From Mycolicibacterium holsaticum DSM 44478 = JCM 12374 (lineage in GTDB: Bacteria; Actinomycetota; Actinomycetes; Mycobacteriales; Mycobacteriaceae), in assembly GCF_019645835.1 (NCBI RefSeq), contig NZ_CP080998.1:62001-126000 (forward strand): DNA of 64,000 bases. Direction: 5' to 3'. Made by a program: the position numbers and the translations under genes. How positions within the stretch are numbered: position 1 is the stretch's first letter; each line of letters opens with the position of its first letter. The notes under the pieces are model-generated. The model was not told where the DNA came from. It did no database searches and worked only from the letters and a program-made list of their open reading frames with translations. Shown one piece after another: positions 27,019 through 35,788 of the stretch.

Positions 27019-27483
27019 GTGGTGGGCAGGAAGCCGACGGAGACGACAGCGCGGGAGTTAGCGACCATTCAGCTGGCCACCAGCGACCTTGTCGGTGTGG
27101 CGCTGCGTAGCGTCGAGGATCTCGAAGTCTCTCTGCCGCAGTTTCGGCTGCTGCGGGTGCTCGACGAGCTGGGTGCGGCCAGCGCCACGAGATGTGCCCA
27201 GGTGCTGGGCGTCGGGGGCTCGTCGATCACCCGCCTGGTGGATCGGCTCGATGCCTCCGGTCACCTGGTTCGGCGACCGGACGCCGGCAACCGAAGCGCC
27301 GTCGTGCTGGCCCTCACCGCGGAAGGCCGGCGGTTGGTCAAGAAGGTGGAAGCGCGTCGGCGGCGTGAGCTCGGTAACGCGTTGGCGCGCCTCGGCCCCA
27401 AGGAGCGAGCGCAGTGCATCGTCGCGTTGGAGCGGTTGCACGAGGTGCTCGAAGCACCAGAGGATCCGCGAATCCCGTACTGA
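27019..27483 (+). CDS. MarR-family regulator
   Basis: A 154-aa winged-helix regulator. It has a helix-rich N-terminus, ASATRCAQVLGVGGSSITRL as the HTH, then VDRLDASGHLVRRPDAGNRSAVVLALT as the wing; this DxRxxx block is typical of MarR. Two GTG codons (27019, 27022) are possible starts. A GATACT -10-like hexamer lies just upstream, so the transcript may be leaderless. The target is unknown; the preceding DUF202 genes are candidates. Confidence 0.82.
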   Translation: MVGRKPTETTARELATIQLATSDLVGVALRSVEDLEVSLPQFRLLRVLDELGAASATRCAQVLGVGGSSITRLVDRLDASGHLVRRPDAGNRSAVVLALTAEGRRLVKKVEARRRRELGNALARLGPKERAQCIVALERLHEVLEAPEDPRIPY

Positions 27484-27519
27484 CACACGGACACCAAAGC
27501 CGCTCATAAATTGCTAAAT

Positions 27520-27560
27520 GCAAGACTTGTCTTGCGCAAGACAATCAGGAGCGGTAATCT
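27520..27560 (+). promoter_or_regulatory. FurA-type operator and promoter of furA
   Basis: Three 7-mers in alternating orientation: GCAAGAC (27520-27526), GTCTTGC (27529-27535), GCAAGAC (27536-27542). The last two make an 18-bp perfect palindrome TTGTCTTGCGCAAGACAA (27527-27544). It overlaps a -35 (TTGCGC, 27532-27537), which is 17 bp from a -10 (TAATCT, 27555-27560). This indicates autoregulation by the downstream FurA. Confidence 0.7.
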
Positions 27561-27586
27561 TGACGCACTCCAGAATCGAGGATCCC

Positions 27587-28036
27587 ATGCAGAGCGCCGA
27601 GGAGAAACTCCGCGCCGCCGGCCTCCGGGTGACCCGGCCGCGCCTTGCGGTGCTTGCCGAACTCGCGAACCAACCGCACGCCGATGTCGAGACGATCGCC
27701 AGCGGAGTTCGGGTCCGACTGGGCACAGTGTCGACCCAGGCGATCTATGACGTGGTGCACGCGCTCACCAGGGTGGGGATCTTGCGTCGGGTGGAACCGG
27801 CGGGTATGCGGACCCTCTTCGAGGTCGAGACCGGCGACAACCATCATCACCTGGTCTGCCGGGGCTGCGGTGTGATTGTCGACATCGCCTGCGCGACAGG
27901 CCAAGCGCCGTGTCTGGAAGCCGACGATGACCAGAACTTCCGCATCGACGAGGCAGAGGTGACGTTCTGGGGCCTCTGCCCGGCATGCCGAGTTGTGTCA
28001 ACCGAAACCGACAATCGAATGGAGCAACGCAGATGA
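27587..28036 (+). CDS. furA: FurA-type metalloregulator
   Basis: A 149-aa Fur-family regulator closely resembling mycobacterial FurA. The winged helix (LRVTRPRLAVLAELANQPHAD) is followed by VSTQAIYDVVHALTRVGILRRV. Metal sites are GDNHHHLVCRGCG and WGLCPACR (two CxxC pairs). FurA-type proteins are Fe-dependent, peroxide-sensitive repressors, classically of katG. Here the partner gene is a nitrobindin-like protein, not a catalase. ATG 27587 has a GAGGA site and is favoured over an ATG at 27518 inside the operator. The stop overlaps the next ATG (ATGA). Confidence 0.87.
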   Translation: MQSAEEKLRAAGLRVTRPRLAVLAELANQPHADVETIASGVRVRLGTVSTQAIYDVVHALTRVGILRRVEPAGMRTLFEVETGDNHHHLVCRGCGVIVDIACATGQAPCLEADDDQNFRIDEAEVTFWGLCPACRVVSTETDNRMEQRR

Positions 28037-28662
28037 CGAACGCGCAAACCCTCGAGCGCACCGCCGTGCAGGGCCCGCAGAAGCTCGGGCCGCTGACCCC
28101 GTTGGTCGGGGAGTGGGAGGGCGACGGCGGTGTCGACCTCAGCTACCACAACAACGACGACGTCACCGGTGAGACAACCTATTTCGAGAAGGCCGTCTTC
28201 AAGCCGATCCCGATCCAGGAGAACGGTCAACAGGTGCTCTGGGGGCTCAACTACTCGATGACCGCATGGCGGCACGGCGAAGAGGCGATGGACCCCTTCC
28301 ACGACGAGATCGGCTTTCTGCTCTGGGACAAGGCCCACGGTCAGGTGATTCGCAACGTGGTCTTCGGCCGGGGCATCGCGATCCTCGCCGGCAGTGATGC
28401 CGCCGTGGGCGACCGCACCCTGCACTTCAACGCCACGCCCGGCGACCCCTGCTACGGCGTCCTGCAGAACCGCTACCTGCTCGACCGCGCCGAGATCAAA
28501 GGTTTCACGAGCAGTTTCACGTTCGACGACGACGACACCTTCAGCTACACGTCCGATCTGGTGCTGAAGCTGGCCGCGATCGGTGAGGAGATGCACCACA
28601 CCGACCAGAACACCTTGCGCCGGGTCAAGCGCTACCACCCCGGCAGCGAGCACGCCGGCTAA
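28033..28662 (+). CDS. Nitrobindin-like heme-binding beta-barrel protein
   Basis: A 209-aa protein of the heme-binding beta-barrel (nitrobindin/FABP-like) group. It begins with the signature LTPLVGEWEGDGGVD (GxWxGxG-like) and ends with a His in VKRYHPG, near where nitrobindins place the heme ligand. It is larger than the about 165-aa M. tuberculosis nitrobindin. Translationally coupled to furA, it is presumably under iron/peroxide control. A role in heme or reactive nitrogen/oxygen chemistry is inferred. Confidence 0.75.
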   Translation: MTNAQTLERTAVQGPQKLGPLTPLVGEWEGDGGVDLSYHNNDDVTGETTYFEKAVFKPIPIQENGQQVLWGLNYSMTAWRHGEEAMDPFHDEIGFLLWDKAHGQVIRNVVFGRGIAILAGSDAAVGDRTLHFNATPGDPCYGVLQNRYLLDRAEIKGFTSSFTFDDDDTFSYTSDLVLKLAAIGEEMHHTDQNTLRRVKRYHPGSEHAG

Positions 28663-28693
28663 CGCCGAGCCGTCGGGCGGCGATAACCGCGGT

Positions 28694-29131
28694 ATGACCC
28701 TGTTGCGTGTCTTCGGCGCGCTGGCCGTGGCCCTGACGGCGCCCTGGTTGTGGGCGACGACCGCGTCCGCCGAACCGTTTGCTCAACTCGGTGAAGTCCC
28801 GGTTGTGGCGTCTCCGACGTGTGGCGGAACCGTCAGCGCCGACGCCCAGGTGACGCCGGTGCAGATCGGGGAGCGAGTCGAAAACGGTGTGCGGGTCGCG
28901 ATCCACTACGACGCCGGTGTCTACGACGGGTCGTGTGCGCTCACCGTGAGCGCCTCCTGGCTGAATCTCGACACCGGCGCCTCGGGAAGCCGTGACATCA
29001 CCGCGGTGTCGACGATCGACGGGCACTACGGGTTCATCGGCTACGCCAACACCACGCTCGGAACCGGCGAAGGCACGGTCGTCGTGACGCTCAGTTCGCA
29101 TCCCGGCGCCGAAATGCGGATCACGGCCTGA
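28694..29131 (+). CDS. Small exported protein, function unknown
   Basis: A 145-aa protein with a classical signal peptide (hydrophobic stretch, probable cleavage after TTASA at residue 26). The mature part is beta-rich with two Cys residues (SPTCGG and DGSCALTV) that could form a disulfide. No family is recognised. It may be a secreted mycobacterial antigen-type protein. Its 3' end is repeated at 26051-26123, so at least one paralogue existed nearby. Confidence 0.7.
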   Translation: MTLLRVFGALAVALTAPWLWATTASAEPFAQLGEVPVVASPTCGGTVSADAQVTPVQIGERVENGVRVAIHYDAGVYDGSCALTVSASWLNLDTGASGSRDITAVSTIDGHYGFIGYANTTLGTGEGTVVVTLSSHPGAEMRITA

Positions 29132-29166
29132 CCCACCGCGGGCGCCACCGGGCTAGAGTCCGTGGC

Positions 29167-29784
29167 ATGTTGGCAGCTCAATTGTGGACGGAGAACGCCG
29201 ACGTGGTGGCCGAGGTGCTGGCCAACCCGTTCGTGCGCGGTATCGGGGACGGCTCGCTGGACCGCAAACTGTTCGCCGGCTACCTCGCCCAGGACGCGTT
29301 CTTCCTCGAATCCTTCGCCCGCGCTTATGGTTTGGCACTCGCGCGCAGTTCTGACACGGCCACGCTGCTGACGTTCGCCGATCTGCTCGCCGGCGTGCGT
29401 GAAGAACTCGGGTTGCACGCGTCCTATGCGGCGTCGTGGGGTATCGAGATGGCCGGTGTCGAGCCGGCCCCGGCGACGTTGGCCTACACCGAGTTCCTCC
29501 TTGCCACCGCGGCCACCAGCGACATAGGCGTGGTGTGCGCGGCGATGACCCCGTGCATGCGGCTCTACGCACACGTCGGGCGCTCGCTGGACGCCGGCAC
29601 CGCCGGGCCGTACGCGGAATGGGTGCAGACCTACGCCGATCCGGGCTTCGAGGAGGTGGCGGCGCTGCTGGAGCGGCTGCTCGATCAGCACGCCGACGAC
29701 GTTGACGCCGCGCGCGTGGCCTACGGGCGGGCGATGCGGCTGGAGTTGGCCTTCTTCGACGCCGCGCTCAAACCGGGCTCCTAA
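29167..29784 (+). CDS. TenA/thiaminase II-like protein
   Basis: A 205-aa all-helical protein. The family signature YLAQDAFFLESFARAYGLALARS is present, and the later acidic residues (near LRLYAHVG and MRLELAFFDAAL) fit TenA. The catalytic Cys of TenA_C enzymes (C135 in B. subtilis TenA) is not evident, so this looks like the TenA_E subtype, which salvages thiamin pyrimidines. GTGGC and the ATG are close to the previous gene stop. It ends within the last codons of the surE remnant on the other strand. Confidence 0.8.
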   Translation: MLAAQLWTENADVVAEVLANPFVRGIGDGSLDRKLFAGYLAQDAFFLESFARAYGLALARSSDTATLLTFADLLAGVREELGLHASYAASWGIEMAGVEPAPATLAYTEFLLATAATSDIGVVCAAMTPCMRLYAHVGRSLDAGTAGPYAEWVQTYADPGFEEVAALLERLLDQHADDVDAARVAYGRAMRLELAFFDAALKPGS

Positions 29785-30240
29785 GGTCGCGACGCCGGCC
29801 AACTCCGCACGAGGTCTCCGTCGTCGGCCTCGACGGAGCGCAGCGCGGTGAGCGTCGGGTGCCCAGCGTCCAGCAGCGCGCTGTCGGTGTCCTCCTCGGC
29901 TTGTCTTTCACCTCGACCTCCGCCAGGCGCACGTCACCGCCGCGGACCTCTTCGACACGGGTCTGCGCCGCGCCGCCGCGAGCCAGGCGAGCGTGACGGA
30001 TTGGGCCGACCTGGTCCGCGGGTCGATCGGGGACGTTCAGCGAAAGCCGCCGGACGTGTCGTGCAACAGGTCGAGCACCGGTGCCAGCAGACCGGCGGCG
30101 GTGTCCCAGTGCCGCTCACCGGTCGGGTGCAGCGCGACGTCAAGCGACACCGCCAGCGCGCGGGTGTCGCTGATCTTCGCGGTGAGCGCCGCGCCGACGG
30201 TGCCGGAGTGCAGGATCGCCCGGCCGACGCGCGTGGCACG
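29781..30240 (-). pseudogene. surE: Decayed surE (5'/3'-nucleotidase) fragment
   Basis: On the minus strand, broken frames spell the C-terminal half of SurE. They read GRAILHSGTVGAALTAKISD, RALAVSLDVALHPTGERHWD, then LNVPDRPADQVGPIRHARLA after a frame change, then DTDSALLDAGHPTLTALRSV after another. The N-terminal half with the metal-binding NDDG motif is missing. It lies directly downstream of the pfkB remnant in the same orientation, so both probably belonged to one lost operon. Confidence 0.75.
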
Positions 30241-30258
30241 TGTCGTACTCCTCTACTT

Positions 30259-31110
30259 CTACTTCCATGGCTGCAGTTCGAGCCGTTCGGCAAGCGTCTC
30301 AACGGCCCGCGCGCCTCCGGTGCCCAACCCATGCCGCACGACGTTGAGTGCCCCGCAAGCCGCGCCGATACGCAGCGCCCCGGCGCCAGCGAGCGACCGC
30401 TGGCCAGCGCGCGACGATGCCCGCGGTCATCGAGTCTCCTGCGTCCGCGGAATCGGCCGGCTCCAGCGTCGGCGTCCCGATCTCGACGATGTCCTTTCCG
30501 CGCTTCCCGTCGTCGTCGTCGCCGTCGCCGAGCAGCGCCAGCGCCAGGGCGGAACCAGCCCGAGGCACGACGATCGTGCCCGCGCCTCCGTCACGCACGG
30601 CGCGCATGGCCTTGACTAGGTCTTCAGCGTCCTCCGACTTCGCCCGACCGTCCTCGATCAGCTCTTCGTGGCTGACCTGGATGAGGTCGGGTCCGCCGGC
30701 GACCGCCTCGAGCCGCTCGCCGGCAAGGTCGGTGGCCACCTTGCAGCCGTTGGCGCCCAGATCCGTGGACAGGTGCCGGTAGAGGTCGGCGGGCAGCGAA
30801 CGGTCCTCGGCCGGCCCAGACAACAGGACCGGCCGTGGATCAGGCCCTCGGTAAGGGTGAGCTCGTAGAGTGAGTCGACCTCGTCGCGGTCCAGCGAGCC
30901 GCCCCCGGCCTCGGCGACGACTTCCCTTGTGCCGCAGTGGCGGTCGTGTACAGGCGATCCGTTGCGTGCGCTGACCGGCACCGCCTGAACGGTGACGGCG
31001 CGAATGGGCAACAGATGGCCGAGGACCTCGCCGGTCACGCCGCCGAGGGCCGAGCACAGCACCACCGGCCCACCGCGGGGATCAGCGCCGGCTTGTTGCG
31101 CAGAGGTTGC
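30259..31110 (-). pseudogene. pfkB: Decayed PfkB-family sugar kinase
   Basis: Minus-strand frames give PfkB sequence in pieces: VLCSALGGVTGEVLGHLLP and EVVAEAGGGSLDRDEVDSLY; after a frameshift near 30830, DLYRHLSTDLGANGCKVATDL, IQVSHEELIEDGRAKSEDAED and TLEPADSADAGDSMTAG; after another near 30400, GALNVVRHGLGTGGARAVET to a normal stop at 30259. The first about 60 residues are missing. The GAGDS catalytic motif reads DAGDS, and about ten residues are inserted before it. The gene is non-functional. The flank (31111-31170) holds nothing identified. Confidence 0.78.
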
Positions 31111-31170
31111 GCAGAGTGAGCCGGTAGCCAGCGTCGGGGAAAACTCACCGTCTCGACAGACATCATTATC

Positions 31171-31188
31171 TAGTATAGTGTTTACTAA
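31171..31188 (+). promoter_or_regulatory. Island operator site A (TAGTA...TACTA)
   Basis: TAGTATAGTGTTTACTAA (31171-31188): arms TAGTA and TACTA flank a 7-bp core. It shares AGTATAGTG with the sites at 38852 and 43962. It lies immediately before the carotenoid-oxygenase start, and a TATAGT -10-like hexamer falls inside it. Probably bound by one of the island TetR regulators. Confidence 0.6.
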
Positions 31189-31211
31189 CTATGGGGAGGT
31201 TTAAAGCAGCT

Positions 31212-32726
31212 ATGGCACCCACGTCCAGCGCGAATCGCGTCGTCACAGTACCTCCGGATCTCCGCGGGCCGATGACACCGATGAGGTTTGAGGCCACGAT
31301 CGAAGACTGCGCCGTCAGCTACGGTGAGATCCCGCGTGAACTCAACGGAGGGTTCTATCGCAACGGCCCAACTTGGAAGCGTCCGTCACGGCAAGGAATC
31401 AACACGCCGTACTCGATGGATGGGATGGTGCAGGGGCTTGTCTTTCGGGAAGGCCGGGCGGACTTCAGGAATCGATGGACGCGAACTCCCAAATTCCGTG
31501 CCGAGCAGGCCGCGGGCCAAGCGTTGTTCGAGTGGAGTGACGGACATTTCGGTGACTGGCGCGCATGGGCGCTGGGCGAGGTGGAACGCAACGAGTACAC
31601 CCGTGGTATCCCGCAGGGAACCAATGCCGTCAACGTCGTGCCTTTCGGCAATCAGCTACTGGCCTTAGGGGAGAATACCGCTCCGGTTGCGCTCGACCCG
31701 ATCACACTCGACACGATCGGGGTTGTCTCGTGGTCGCCGATGTTGTGTACGGGGATGGTGGAGCCGGCATGCTTCGGTGACGGAGCGTTCGCCGCACATC
31801 CGAAGTGGGATGACGCCACCGGAGATCTGTTCGGTTGGTCGTACCGTGACGAGCCGCCATATGTCACCGTCTACAAGGCCATGCCCGACGGTGGCGTCAT
31901 CCGGCGCGATCTGTGGGGTGCGCCGTATAACACTGTCGCTCACGATATTTGGCTGACCGAACGGTTCATGGTGATCCCATTCCAGCCTTTCACCGTTGGT
32001 CAGAACCGTATTCAGAAGGGATTTTCCGCCTATGCCTGGGATCCGACCCTGCCGATCTCGCTGGCTCTGGTAGACCGCGAGGACTTCAATGGCGAAATCC
32101 AGTGGATCTCGGCGGACTTCCCAGCCGAGTACATCATGCACATGCTCTCGGCAAATCACATCGGCGAGGACGTCATTCAGCTCGACGGACCGATATTCGA
32201 TCGCCCTCCGTTCCAATTCGAAGACAGGTTTTCTCCTGGTGACGGCTTCGTACCGTTCTGGAAACTGGCAACGAGCGCCGTCGGGCGCTGGACGGTCGAT
32301 CTCGAGACCGGTGCGGTGTCTACCGAGTTACTGGGGGATCGGCCGGTCGAATTGCCGAAGGTGGACGAGCGGTATTACGGCAAGCCGTACGAGTGGGCGT
32401 TTCTGACGGCCGGAGACCCGACGGAGGATGGCGGGATGCGCATGAACACCGTGATCCGGCGGAATGTGCGCACCGGCACCGAAGAGGTGTACCGGGTAAG
32501 CGATGACAGACACGTCACCGTGTTTGAGGGAACGTTCGCGCCGCGGTCGCCATCGTCACCTGAGGGAGACGGGTTCTACATCGTGCCGGTGTCGCACTTC
32601 GACCAGCGCACATCGGAATTCCTGATCTTTGACACCGACGGCTTCGCCGACGGACCAGTGGCCAGGATCGCCATGCCGTTTCAGATCGGCTGGTCACCGC
32701 ACGGGCACTGGATGCAGTTCAAGTGA
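31212..32726 (+). CDS. Carotenoid oxygenase family dioxygenase (first gene of the island)
   Basis: A 504-aa propeller-type dioxygenase, with ATG 31212 as start (GGGGAGG at 31193-31199; ATG 31191 is an alternative that would place the operator at the start codon). The four Fe(II)-binding His motifs are AAHPKWD, VAHDIWL, YIMHMLS and SPHGHWM. It should cleave a conjugated double bond of an apocarotenoid, carotenoid or stilbene-type substrate with O2, giving carbonyl products that downstream oxidases and ligases could use. It begins an apparent operon with a cyclase-family hydrolase, a BVMO and two acyl-CoA dehydrogenases, under operator site A. Confidence 0.87.
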   Translation: MAPTSSANRVVTVPPDLRGPMTPMRFEATIEDCAVSYGEIPRELNGGFYRNGPTWKRPSRQGINTPYSMDGMVQGLVFREGRADFRNRWTRTPKFRAEQAAGQALFEWSDGHFGDWRAWALGEVERNEYTRGIPQGTNAVNVVPFGNQLLALGENTAPVALDPITLDTIGVVSWSPMLCTGMVEPACFGDGAFAAHPKWDDATGDLFGWSYRDEPPYVTVYKAMPDGGVIRRDLWGAPYNTVAHDIWLTERFMVIPFQPFTVGQNRIQKGFSAYAWDPTLPISLALVDREDFNGEIQWISADFPAEYIMHMLSANHIGEDVIQLDGPIFDRPPFQFEDRFSPGDGFVPFWKLATSAVGRWTVDLETGAVSTELLGDRPVELPKVDERYYGKPYEWAFLTAGDPTEDGGMRMNTVIRRNVRTGTEEVYRVSDDRHVTVFEGTFAPRSPSSPEGDGFYIVPVSHFDQRTSEFLIFDTDGFADGPVARIAMPFQIGWSPHGHWMQFK

Positions 32727-32779
32727 TCTGGTCAAACGGCGCTCAGCACACGCGTCCGCGGTGAGGATCCTGCGACGAA

Positions 32780-33760
32780 ATGGTTGTGAATCACGCGCTG
32801 CTGCGCGACCCCGCAGGCAGCCTCGACCGAGCCTGGGTCATCGCCGAGGGCGCCCGCCTCTCCAACACCGGGCGCTGGGGCGACGAAGACGAGCTGGGAA
32901 CGTGGAACCTGGTCACACCCGAGAAGGTTCACGCGGCGACAGCGACCGTGGCCCGGGGCAAGGTCTTCAGCCTCGCGCTACCGTTCGGATCCGATGGGCC
33001 CGACGGGCCACCCGGCCGTCCTGCGCCACAACACTTCCTGACGTTGACGGGCAGTGACCTGCTGGCTTCCGAGTCGTTGCACACACCGGGCTTCGCCGAC
33101 GACTGGATCGTGATGAACCTGTCCTGTTCGACGCAATGGGACGGTTTCACACACGTGTTCAGCGAAGGTACGACGTACAACAACGTCGGATGCGAAATGG
33201 TCACCGCTCGCGCTGGCGCACGCCGCAACTCGGTTTCGGTCCTTCGGGAGCGGGTGGTGTCACGCGGTGTGCTGCTTGATATCCCGCGTATGTTCGACCG
33301 TGCATGGCTGGAGCCGGGCGAGGCGATCACCAGTGAACATCTCGACACGTGCTGTGCATCGTGCGGCGTCGAAGTCGCACCCGGTGACGTCGTTCTGATT
33401 CGTACCGGCGCGTTGGCGCAGGTGCGTGAACGCGGAGATTGGGGCGATTACGCCGGCAAGGGTCCACAACCGGGAATGAGTGTGAAAAGCGCCGCGTGGT
33501 TCGCCGAGCGCGATGTCGCTGCTGTCGCATCCGACACCTGGGGATTTGAGGTGTTGCCGTATGAAACGTCGGACACGGTCGCACCGTTGCATCAGATCCT
33601 GCTGTCGCGGTGCGGAATCACGATCGGTGAGATGTTCGACCTCGAGGACCTGGCCGTCGACTGTGCGCAGGACCGCAGGTTTGAATTCCTGTTTGTCGCT
33701 CAGCCGTTGCCAATCACCGGCGCGGTCAACGCACCTGTCAACCCACTGGCAATTAAGTGA
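32780..33760 (+). CDS. Cyclase-family (kynurenine-formamidase-like) hydrolase
   Basis: A 326-aa protein of the metal-dependent cyclase superfamily (PF04199-like). The N-terminal GRWGDEDELGTWNLVTPEKV and the core STQWDGFTHVF correspond to the usual HxGTHxD metal region, here changed to QWDGFTHVF. LIRTGALAQ and WFAERDVAAVASDTWGFEV follow. Family members hydrolyse amide, ester or ring bonds. Here it could open a lactone or ring made by the neighbouring BVMO (inference). The preceding gap is 53 bp; it is probably in the same operon. Confidence 0.78.
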   Translation: MVVNHALLRDPAGSLDRAWVIAEGARLSNTGRWGDEDELGTWNLVTPEKVHAATATVARGKVFSLALPFGSDGPDGPPGRPAPQHFLTLTGSDLLASESLHTPGFADDWIVMNLSCSTQWDGFTHVFSEGTTYNNVGCEMVTARAGARRNSVSVLRERVVSRGVLLDIPRMFDRAWLEPGEAITSEHLDTCCASCGVEVAPGDVVLIRTGALAQVRERGDWGDYAGKGPQPGMSVKSAAWFAERDVAAVASDTWGFEVLPYETSDTVAPLHQILLSRCGITIGEMFDLEDLAVDCAQDRRFEFLFVAQPLPITGAVNAPVNPLAIK

Positions 33761-33811
33761 CGATCTGCAATCCCAACTGTGTAGCAACCGACGACTATTC
33801 GAGGAATGGCG

Positions 33812-35788
33812 ATGACTTTGACACGAGACCGCGACAGCGGCCGGAGCTCACGAGATCTTCGTAGCGCATTGAAATGCGCGAATATTCCGATACTGCTCAC
33901 CGTGTTACGCCAGCTGACCGGTAATGTTCGGTGGCTGGCCGAGCCGTATCGACCGACACGTGCGCACGGGCCAGGCGATCACGATGACGGCGGTCTGGGC
34001 GAAGCGCTGCAGCGCGAGGTTCGCGATGCGGCGTACCAGGCGGTCATGGATTATCGGGCGGGCAGGCTCTCACCCGAACCGCTGACTCCACAGCAGATCA
34101 CAGAGATGCTCGCGATCGCGCTGGCCGAGGAGATCCCGCCCGACTATGGCCCACTGCTGGCCGAGGAGTTCGGGCTGTGGACGCGCCAGATACCGACCGC
34201 GGCCCAGCAAGAGGCCCCTGAAGACTTCCACGTGCTCATCATTGGCTGTGGGGTATCGGGTATCAGTGCGGCAGTGGCGCTCAAGGCGGCGGGGATTCCG
34301 TACACGATCCTGGAGAAAAACTCGGCTATCGGGGGAACGTGGCTTGAGAACGTCTATCCCGGATGCGGTGCCGACACGCCGAGCCACCTGTACTCGTATT
34401 CCTTTGCGCTCAAACCGAACTGGTCGCATTACTTCGCCAAACGTGAAGAGATTCTTGACTACCTGCAGGGAATCGTGGACGAGCACGCCATCGGCGACCG
34501 CGTCATCTTTGACACCGAGGTCGTCCGCGCCACATATATCGAAGACCGGCAGGCCTGGGAGGTAGTGGCACGCTCCGGTGCCGGATCTGCCGGATCTGAA
34601 GTGGTGTTCAACGCCAACGTCGTGATTTCTGCCGTCGGGGTGATGAACCGGCCGGCTTCACCCGATATCCCTGGACTTGACCAGTTCTGCGGGACGGTGT
34701 TGCACACCGCGCAATGGCCTGATGACCTGACGCTGCAGGACAAGCGCGTCGCCGTCATCGGTACTGGCGCCAGTGCGATGCAGTTGGTGCCGGCAATAGT
34801 GGACGCAGCGCAGCGCGTGACGATTTTCCAGCGTTCCAAGCAGTGGGCAGTCCCCCACCCGAACTACAAGCGCGACATCCCCGAGGACGTGCAAGTACTG
34901 ATGGGGGAGGTGCCGTTCTATGCGCGATGGTATCGATTGCGTCAGGTATGGCTGTTCAGCGACCGTCTACATGCACAGTTGCAACGCGATCCGGAATGGC
35001 CGCATCAGCAGCGGTCGATCAACGCCATCAACGACCGGCACCGCGTGTTCTTGAGCCGATACATCGCCGGCCAGTTGGGCGAACGTGACGATCTCATCGA
35101 CGCCTGCCTGCCCGACTACCCCCCCTACGGCAAGCGGCCATTGATCGACAACGGCTGGTTCCGCACGGTTGCGCGCGACGACGTCGAGCTCGTCACCGGT
35201 GGGGTGGCCCGGATCGGCCCGCGCTCGGTCGTCGCCGACAGCGGCGCCGAGTACGAGGCCGACGTCATCGTTCTGGCCACCGGATTTCGCACCCTGCAGT
35301 TCCTCTGGCCGATGCAGATCGTCGGACGAAACGGCGGGAACCTCGCGCAGTTCTGGGGGCCCGAGGACGCCCGCGCATATCTAGGCATGACCGTCACCGG
35401 GTTTCCCAACTTCTTCATCCTCAACGGGCCCAACACGACGGCAGGACACGGTGGTAGCGCGATCCTGAGTGTCGAGTTCCAGACCCGTTACGTGATGCAG
35501 GCGCTTCACACGATGTTGTCAGAAGGTATCGGCAGCCTCGAGGTTCGCCCAGAGGTGTTCCGGGCGTACGCCGACGAAGTCGACACCGCGCTTGAAAGGT
35601 CTATCTGGGTCCACCCGGGCATGTCGACCTACTACCGAAACGGCGCCGGCCGCGTCGTCGTCACCAGCCCGTGGAGCTATCTGGACTATTGGCGGCGGAC
35701 GCGAGAGTTCGATGCGGCGGATTTCGAGTGCGAGCGCACCGATGCGATTTTGCGGGACGGTGTGCCGGCCGAACAGGTGAGCAAGTGA
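33812..35788 (+). CDS. Baeyer-Villiger flavin monooxygenase
   Basis: About 658 aa, FAD and NADPH dependent, with an N-terminal extension of about 130 residues as in 4-hydroxyacetophenone-monooxygenase-type enzymes. The first Rossmann motif is IIGCGVSG (about residue 145). The BVMO fingerprint FxGxxxHxxxWP is complete as FCGTVLHTAQWP (about 291), followed by VIGTGASAMQ (about 317) and LATGF. It converts a ketone or aldehyde to an ester or lactone. ATG 33812 (GAGGA 6 nt upstream) is preferred over ATG 33806. The stop overlaps the next GTG (GTGA). Confidence 0.88.
   Translation: MTLTRDRDSGRSSRDLRSALKCANIPILLTVLRQLTGNVRWLAEPYRPTRAHGPGDHDDGGLGEALQREVRDAAYQAVMDYRAGRLSPEPLTPQQITEMLAIALAEEIPPDYGPLLAEEFGLWTRQIPTAAQQEAPEDFHVLIIGCGVSGISAAVALKAAGIPYTILEKNSAIGGTWLENVYPGCGADTPSHLYSYSFALKPNWSHYFAKREEILDYLQGIVDEHAIGDRVIFDTEVVRATYIEDRQAWEVVARSGAGSAGSEVVFNANVVISAVGVMNRPASPDIPGLDQFCGTVLHTAQWPDDLTLQDKRVAVIGTGASAMQLVPAIVDAAQRVTIFQRSKQWAVPHPNYKRDIPEDVQVLMGEVPFYARWYRLRQVWLFSDRLHAQLQRDPEWPHQQRSINAINDRHRVFLSRYIAGQLGERDDLIDACLPDYPPYGKRPLIDNGWFRTVARDDVELVTGGVARIGPRSVVADSGAEYEADVIVLATGFRTLQFLWPMQIVGRNGGNLAQFWGPEDARAYLGMTVTGFPNFFILNGPNTTAGHGGSAILSVEFQTRYVMQALHTMLSEGIGSLEVRPEVFRAYADEVDTALERSIWVHPGMSTYYRNGAGRVVVTSPWSYLDYWRRTREFDAADFECERTDAILRDGVPAEQVSK

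Noticed and set aside
27518..27586. Upstream ATG 27518 as the furA start
   Set aside because: It would put the operator and promoter inside the coding region, and the added residues are not FurA-like. ATG 27587 has a GAGGA site.
29848..31057. Plus- and minus-strand open frames of 130-255 codons taken as intact genes
   Set aside because: They are pieces of the surE and pfkB remnants or their shadows. Family sequence jumps between frames, so no single frame is a real gene.
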